54,872 bases of DNA from Burkholderiales bacterium (GTDB lineage: Bacteria; Pseudomonadota; Gammaproteobacteria; Burkholderiales; Burkholderiaceae_C). The stretch is from assembly GCA_026400105.1 (NCBI GenBank), contig JAPLPQ010000042.1, positions 1 through 54,872 of the forward strand. The letters are read 5' to 3'. A program made the translations under genes and the position numbers. Below are positions 50,666 through 54,872 of the stretch, in pieces (position 1 is the stretch's first letter; each line of letters starts with the position of its first letter). The notes beneath the pieces were generated by a model, which made no database searches, was not told the DNA's origin, and worked only from the letters and a program-made list of their open reading frames with translations.

Positions 50666-51724
50666 ATGTCTTCTGGTCAGCCGGTTCGAATGGGCCTTGT
50701 TGGATTTGGCAGCGGCGGCATGATCTTTCATGCGCCCTATATCGATGCGGCCCAGGGGGTCGAGCTCGCGGGCATCGTGACGCGCGATCCGGCCCGGCGC
50801 CAGCTGGCGGCGCAGCTCTACCCTGGCGTGCCCGTCTTCGCCTCGATGGCGGAGATGGTGGCGTCAACGGCGCTGGACGCCGTGACGCTGACCACGCCGC
50901 CCCAGACGCGCCGCGACCTGGTGCTGCAGGCGCTGGGCCTGGGACTGCATGTCGTCGCCGACAAGCCGTTCGCGCCCGATGCGCAGACGGCGCGCGAGCT
51001 CGAGGCGGCCGCGCAAGGCGCCCGGCGGCAACTGGCGGTGTTCCATAACCGGCGCTGGGACTCGGACATCCGCGGCCTGCTGGCGGTGCGCGATTCAGGC
51101 GAGCTGGGGAGCATCCGGCGCTTTCACTCGCGCTTCGATCTGGACCAGCCCGGGTCGATGGAAGCCGGACCCAGCGGCGGTCTGCTGCGCGATCTGGGCA
51201 GCCATCTGGTGGATCAGGCGCTGTGGCTGTTCGGGCCGGTCAGTCAGGTCCATGCCCGCCTGGACTGGTCCGGAACCGCAGCAGAGCCGGTCGATGCGGG
51301 CTTCGTGCTGAACTTGCAACATGCCAGCGGCGTCGATTCGCACCTGTCGGCCAGCAAGCTCAACCGCCTGAACGAACGCGAATTGCGCCTCTACGGCGCA
51401 GCCGGCAGCTACCGGGCGCGCAGCACCGACGTGCAGGCCGCGGCGGCGTCCCAGGGCCTGCGGCCACGCGACAAGCGGCAGGCCTGGGGTTTCGAGCCGC
51501 CATCGGGCTGGGGCACGCTCTCGACCGCCGCTGGCCGCCAAAGCATGGCGGCAGTGCAAGGGGATTACACGCTGTATTACGAGCAGTTCGCGCGGGCGGT
51601 GCGACAGGGCGAGCCGCTGCCGGTATCGGCAGCAGAAGCGGTGGCGGTGCTCGAGGTGCTGGACGCGGCGCGGCGCAGCGATGCGCTCGGCGCGGTGGTG
51701 CATATGGAATCCGCCCTGCCCTGA
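50666..51724 (+). CDS. Gfo/Idh/MocA family oxidoreductase (YdgJ/IolW-like group)
   Basis: 352 residues from ATG 50666; an in-frame GTG at 50654 would add four. Rossmann motif MGLVGFGSGGMIFHAPYI, conserved DKPFAPDAQ (near 97-105), and the substrate-side HNRRWDSDIRGL, and GGLLRDLGSHLVDQALWLFG. The HNRRWD and GFGSGGMIFHAP pattern resembles YdgJ/scyllo-inositol dehydrogenase-like enzymes. It could interconvert inositol isomers with inosose. It is not proven to be the myo-inositol 2-dehydrogenase (IolG), for which no clearer candidate exists here. Confidence 0.85.
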   Translation: MSSGQPVRMGLVGFGSGGMIFHAPYIDAAQGVELAGIVTRDPARRQLAAQLYPGVPVFASMAEMVASTALDAVTLTTPPQTRRDLVLQALGLGLHVVADKPFAPDAQTARELEAAAQGARRQLAVFHNRRWDSDIRGLLAVRDSGELGSIRRFHSRFDLDQPGSMEAGPSGGLLRDLGSHLVDQALWLFGPVSQVHARLDWSGTAAEPVDAGFVLNLQHASGVDSHLSASKLNRLNERELRLYGAAGSYRARSTDVQAAAASQGLRPRDKRQAWGFEPPSGWGTLSTAAGRQSMAAVQGDYTLYYEQFARAVRQGEPLPVSAAEAVAVLEVLDAARRSDALGAVVHMESALP

Positions 51725-51774
51725 AGCCTTCTAAGTGAAAACCCCAATCATTCGAAGCGCCAATCTCGCATAAG

Positions 51775-51790
51775 ATGCACCCGGGTGCAT
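51775..51790. promoter_or_regulatory. LacI-type operator, perfect 16-bp dyad
   Basis: ATGCACCCGGGTGCAT, about 180 bp before the oxidoreductase start. Confidence 0.68.
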
Positions 51791-51904
51791 AAGATAAAGA
51801 TTGTTGCAACAACCTCGCCGCATCGGCTGCCCCGGCAGATGCGCGCCAGATTGCAGATGTTTTTCGTATTCACTGAAGCCTCCCGGCTATTTTTTTCGGC
51901 AAGT

Positions 51905-51920
51905 TTGCACCCGGTTGCAA
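51905..51920. promoter_or_regulatory. LacI-type operator, near-perfect dyad
   Basis: TTGCACCCGGTTGCAA, 51 bp before the oxidoreductase start and related to 51775-51790. Confidence 0.65.
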
Positions 51921-51971
51921 TAATGCAATCCAGGTGGGATCAATGGTTACAACCTGAAAAGGAAATCGGTC

Positions 51972-53150
51972 ATGTTGAATGGTGAACGTAAATTTGAGCG
52001 CCCGCTGCGTTGGGCCATGGTCGGTGGCGGTCGCACTGCCAACGTGGGCTACAAGCACCGCCAGGGTGCGATGCGCGACAACACGGCCTACCAGCTCGTG
52101 GCCGGTGCCTTCGACATCGACGCCGCCCGCGGCAAGGATTTCGGCAGCGAGATCGGTGTCGACCCGGAGCGCTGCTACCCGGACTACCAGACCATGTTTG
52201 CCGAAGAGGCCAAGCGCGCCGACGGCATCGAGGTCGTGACCGTGGCCACGCCCAACAGCACCCACTATCAAATCACCAAGGCCGCGCTCAACGCCGGCCT
52301 GCATGTGATCTGCGAAAAGCCGCTGTTCTTCGAAGTCGCCGAGGGCGAGGAGATCAAGGCGCTGGCCGCCGCCAAGGGCAAGATCGTCGGCGTCACCTAC
52401 GGCTTCTCGGGCAGCCAGATGATGCTGCAGATGCGCGAGATGGTTGCCAACGGCGACCTCGGCGAGATCCGCATGGTCGAGCTGCAATACACCCACGGCT
52501 TCAGCTCGACCGAAGTCGGCGACAAGGTCAGCGAAGGCCAGAAATGGCGCGTCGACCCGAAGATTGCCGGCCCGTCCTTCGTGCTGGGCGACCTGTCGAC
52601 CCACACCTTCTACATGTCGGAGCTGATCTGCCCGCAGCTCAAGATCAAGCAGCTGCTGTGCGACCGCCAGAGCTTCATCAAGAGCCGGGCGCCGCTGGAA
52701 GACAACGCCTATGTGCTGATCCGCTATGAAAACGGCGCGGTCGGACGGCTGTGGACCTCGGCGGTCAACGCCGGCTGCATGAACGGTCACCGCATCCGCA
52801 TCATTGGCTCGAAGGCCAGCATCGAATTCAGCGACCACCAGCCCAACGAGCTGATCTACGAAGTGCAGGGCCAGCCGATCCAGAAGATGATCCGCGCCAT
52901 GCCCTATCTGTATGACGCCTGCAATGCCGACGAACGTCTGGGCGCCCTGCACGCGGAAGGCCTGACCGAATCCTGGGCCAATATCTACCTGAAGTTCGCG
53001 ATCGCCATCGATGCCAAGCAGCGCGGCGACGAGGAAACCCTGAGCAAGCTGGTCTACCCGAACATCGATGCCGGCATCGAAGGCATTCGCTGGGTCCAGA
53101 ACTGCGTCAAGTCAGCCGATGCCGGCGCGGTCTGGGTCGATTTCGAATAA
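51972..53150 (+). CDS. Gfo/Idh/MocA family oxidoreductase of the last operon
   Basis: 392 residues. Rossmann start WAMVGGGRTANVGYKHRQGA, ATPNSTHYQITKAALNAG, the conserved ICEKPLFFEVAEGEEIK and a long C-terminal domain with GDLSTHTFYMSELI. AAGGAAA lies before ATG 51972. It heads an operon with two TIM-barrel isomerases. It is longer than the typical IolG (about 330-345) and the GGGRTANVGY pattern differs from it. A cyclitol or sugar-oxidising role is likely, the substrate unknown. Confidence 0.87.
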   Translation: MLNGERKFERPLRWAMVGGGRTANVGYKHRQGAMRDNTAYQLVAGAFDIDAARGKDFGSEIGVDPERCYPDYQTMFAEEAKRADGIEVVTVATPNSTHYQITKAALNAGLHVICEKPLFFEVAEGEEIKALAAAKGKIVGVTYGFSGSQMMLQMREMVANGDLGEIRMVELQYTHGFSSTEVGDKVSEGQKWRVDPKIAGPSFVLGDLSTHTFYMSELICPQLKIKQLLCDRQSFIKSRAPLEDNAYVLIRYENGAVGRLWTSAVNAGCMNGHRIRIIGSKASIEFSDHQPNELIYEVQGQPIQKMIRAMPYLYDACNADERLGALHAEGLTESWANIYLKFAIAIDAKQRGDEETLSKLVYPNIDAGIEGIRWVQNCVKSADAGAVWVDFE

Positions 53151-53247
53151 GCGCCACCAATTCCGCCTTCCGGATCTGAATGAACCGGGAGGCGAAAGGC
53201 AACCGCCGAATCCAATTAGCAACGAATCACGATTGAAGGACCATCCC

Positions 53248-54189
53248 ATGAAACTGGCCATCTGCACCGATGTCTACAACAACCTGTCCTACCCGGACAT
53301 GCTCGACAAGGTCAAGTCCCAGGGCATCCATGCGGTCGAGATGACCGCGGGCGGCTGGGCCTCCTGCCCGCACGTGAAGACCGCCGAACTGCTGGCCGAC
53401 GACGCCAAGCTGCAGGCCTTCAAGGCCGAACTCGAGCAGCGCGGCATGGAAATCGCCGCGCTCAACTGCTCGGGCAACCCGCTGTCCCCGGGCGAGATGG
53501 GCGCCAAGCACACCCAGTCGAGCTACGACACCATCGTGCTGGCCGGCAAGCTGGGCGTCAAGAAGGTGGTCATGATGTCGGGCTGCCCGGCCGGGGCACC
53601 CGGCGACCAGACGCCGAACTGGATCACCTCGACCATCTCCTGGCCCGACTACATGGCGCCGGCACTGGACTACCAGTGGAACGAGGTCGCGATCCCGTGG
53701 TGGAAGAAGTTCGTCGCGCATTGCCAGGCGCACGGCGTCGAGCAGATCGCGATCGAGGAATTCCCCTGCATGCTGGTCTACAACCCGGAAACCCTGCTGC
53801 GCCTGCGCCACGCGGTCGGCCCGACCGTCGGCATCAACCTGGACCCGTCGCATTTGATGGCGATGGGCGCTGATCCGATCGCCTCGGCGCGCGCCCTCAA
53901 GGGTGCGATCTTCCACATCCACGGCAAGGACGCCCGCATCGAGCGCGGCCTGGCCGACATCAACGGCCTGCTCGAAACCAAGCCGGTCACCGATGCCGAG
54001 AACCGCAGCTGGAACTATGTCGCCGTCGGTTGCGGCAAGGACCTGCAGTGGTGGAAGGAATTCTTCTCGGTCTGCCGCATGGGCGGCTACAACGGCTATG
54101 TCTCGCTGGAAATGGAAGACCTGACCATGTCGATCGATGCCGGCGTCACGACCTCGATCGACGCCCTCAAGCAAACCATCAGCCAGTAA
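53248..54189 (+). CDS. Sugar phosphate isomerase/epimerase-like TIM barrel
   Basis: 313 residues of the AP-endonuclease-2/xylose-isomerase-like family. ATG 53248 with GAAGGA upstream is chosen; the frame extends back to 53068, overlapping the oxidoreductase end. Metal ligands typical of the fold are visible: Glu in IAIEEFP, Asp and His in NLDPSHLMAMGADP, His in FHIHGKDARI, and Glu in YVSLEMEDL. It follows the oxidoreductase by 97 bp. Such proteins act as isomerases, epimerases or dehydratases on keto-sugars and inososes. Function unknown. Confidence 0.87.
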   Translation: MKLAICTDVYNNLSYPDMLDKVKSQGIHAVEMTAGGWASCPHVKTAELLADDAKLQAFKAELEQRGMEIAALNCSGNPLSPGEMGAKHTQSSYDTIVLAGKLGVKKVVMMSGCPAGAPGDQTPNWITSTISWPDYMAPALDYQWNEVAIPWWKKFVAHCQAHGVEQIAIEEFPCMLVYNPETLLRLRHAVGPTVGINLDPSHLMAMGADPIASARALKGAIFHIHGKDARIERGLADINGLLETKPVTDAENRSWNYVAVGCGKDLQWWKEFFSVCRMGGYNGYVSLEMEDLTMSIDAGVTTSIDALKQTISQ

Positions 54190-54269
54190 CACGGCGATCG
54201 GCTGGGCGGCCCCTGTCGCGGCCGCCCGCCCCCCCTTGCATGTGGCAACAGGCCATACAGGAGACAAGC

Positions 54270-54872
54270 ATGAAGATTGCGTTAGACCCGTACATGATCC
54301 GCCACCTGTCGCTCGAGCAACTGCCCGGTGTGGTGGCCGAGCTGGGTTACGACCAGATCGAACTGTCGCCGCGCAGCGACTTCCTCGACTGGTGGGTGAT
54401 GCCGCGCGCCACGAAAGAACGCATGGCCGGCTTCAAGAAAGCCCTGACAGACCACGGCGTGGGCCTGGCGACGCTGCAGCCGATGTACCGCTGGGCCAGC
54501 CCGTTCGAGGACGAGCGCCAGTGGGCGGTGCGTTGCTGGAAGAAGGCGATCGAGGTGTCGGTCGAGATGGGCTGCGACACCCTGATCAGCGAGTTCGGTC
54601 GTGGCGCCTCGCCCGAGCGCTCGGTCGGCGAGCGCCCCGGCGCCAACACCAAGGAGCTGTGCGAGGCGGCCTGGTTCCGCTCGATGGACGAGCTGCTGCC
54701 GATCTTCGAGCGCGAAGGGCTGACGCTGTCGGTCGAGCCGCACCCCGAGGACTGGGTCGAGCAGCTGCAGCCGGCGGCCGACCTCGTCAAGAACATCGGC
54801 TCCAAGGCCTTGAAGCTGAGCTACATCGCGCCGCACACCTTCTACTACGGCGACGACATGGCGGCCATGATC
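54270..54872 (+). CDS. Second sugar isomerase-like TIM barrel, cut by the window end
   Basis: 201 residues are visible from ATG 54270 (AGGAG six bases upstream) with no stop before the edge. Family segments: MKIALDPYMIRHLSLEQLP, YDQIELSPRSDFLDWW, and LTLSVEPHPEDWVEQL (metal Glu expected). The place where these enzymes usually have Asp-x-x-His reads LKLSYIAPHTFYYGDD, with Ser where Asp is expected. It starts 80 bp after the previous gene and is likely in the same operon. Confidence 0.82.
   Translation, partial: MKIALDPYMIRHLSLEQLPGVVAELGYDQIELSPRSDFLDWWVMPRATKERMAGFKKALTDHGVGLATLQPMYRWASPFEDERQWAVRCWKKAIEVSVEMGCDTLISEFGRGASPERSVGERPGANTKELCEAAWFRSMDELLPIFEREGLTLSVEPHPEDWVEQLQPAADLVKNIGSKALKLSYIAPHTFYYGDDMAAMI

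Larger units (their letters stand above)
51725..51971. promoter_or_regulatory. Promoter region of the last operon, with three TGCA-type dyads
   Basis: A 247-bp gap holding ATGCACCCGGGTGCAT (51775-51790, perfect), TTGTTGCAACAA (51801-51812, perfect) and TTGCACCCGGTTGCAA (51905-51920, 14 of 16 symmetrical). The first and last share TGCACCCGG with a central CG and are 130 bp apart, a LacI-type arrangement. Confidence 0.72.

Overview
The window (54,872 bp, GC-rich throughout) reads as a chromosomal carbohydrate-catabolism region of a betaproteobacterium. It is most likely Burkholderiales, and a Sphaerotilaceae/Comamonadaceae-type organism is my best guess. Supporting this are the very high third-position GC, ThuAB and GtsABCD beside a TctDE-type two-component pair, a TRAP transporter next to a gluconate kinase, and an IolC fused to DUF2090. 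No rRNA, tRNA, insertion sequence, phage gene or CRISPR array was seen. Both ends cut through genes (glgX at the left, a TIM-barrel isomerase at the right).

Layout. (1) 1-12,430, minus strand: thuA-thuB, a 329-bp control region, then thuE-thuF-thuG-aglA-thuK-glgB-glgX. This joins an alpha-glucoside (probably trehalose/maltose/sucrose) ABC importer, an intracellular alpha-glucosidase, the ThuAB disaccharide-oxidation pair and glycogen branching/debranching enzymes. (2) 12,549-17,165: an AraC-type regulator, a HexR/RpiR-type regulator, an MFS permease and a LacI-type regulator. (3) 17,313-18,230: an outer-membrane porin with an operator-rich promoter. (4) 18,531-26,151: a sensor kinase and response regulator divergent from gtsABCD (glucose/mannose-type ABC importer), plus an aldo/keto reductase. 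(5) 26,346-31,332: a CheB-CheR-PAS fusion, a PAS-GGDEF-EAL protein and a small unknown protein. (6) 31,424-36,002: a GntR-like LacI regulator divergent from gntK and a three-gene TRAP transporter. (7) 36,103-46,729: an mmsA/iolA-type dehydrogenase with a divergent LysR regulator, a LacI-family regulator divergent from a PhyH-type dioxygenase, and iolC-iolD-iolE-iolB read leftward. (8) 46,983-54,872: an inositol-type ABC importer, two Gfo/Idh/MocA oxidoreductases and two sugar-isomerase-like TIM barrels.

How it works together. Sugars cross the outer membrane through the porin and the inner membrane through three ABC systems and one TRAP system. Alpha-glucosides are hydrolysed by AglA or oxidised by ThuAB, and surplus glucose can pass to glycogen. 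Gluconate is phosphorylated by GntK toward the Entner-Doudoroff route, which HexR-type regulators usually monitor. Inositol runs through IolE, IolD, IolB, IolC/DUF2090 and a methylmalonate-semialdehyde dehydrogenase.

The most notable non-coding signals are repeated dyad operators. One is a TGCAANCGNTTGCA-like LacI site shared by the thuE and porin promoters. A second is a GGG(T/A)AAACCC decamer found in five intergenic regions. Others are a GATAGCGCTATC pair at gntK, a TTTTCTA array at the iol divergent promoter, and TGCACC dyads before the last operon. The least explained parts are the PhyH dioxygenase with its own LacI regulator beside the iol operon, and the oxidoreductase/TIM-barrel operon at the right end.
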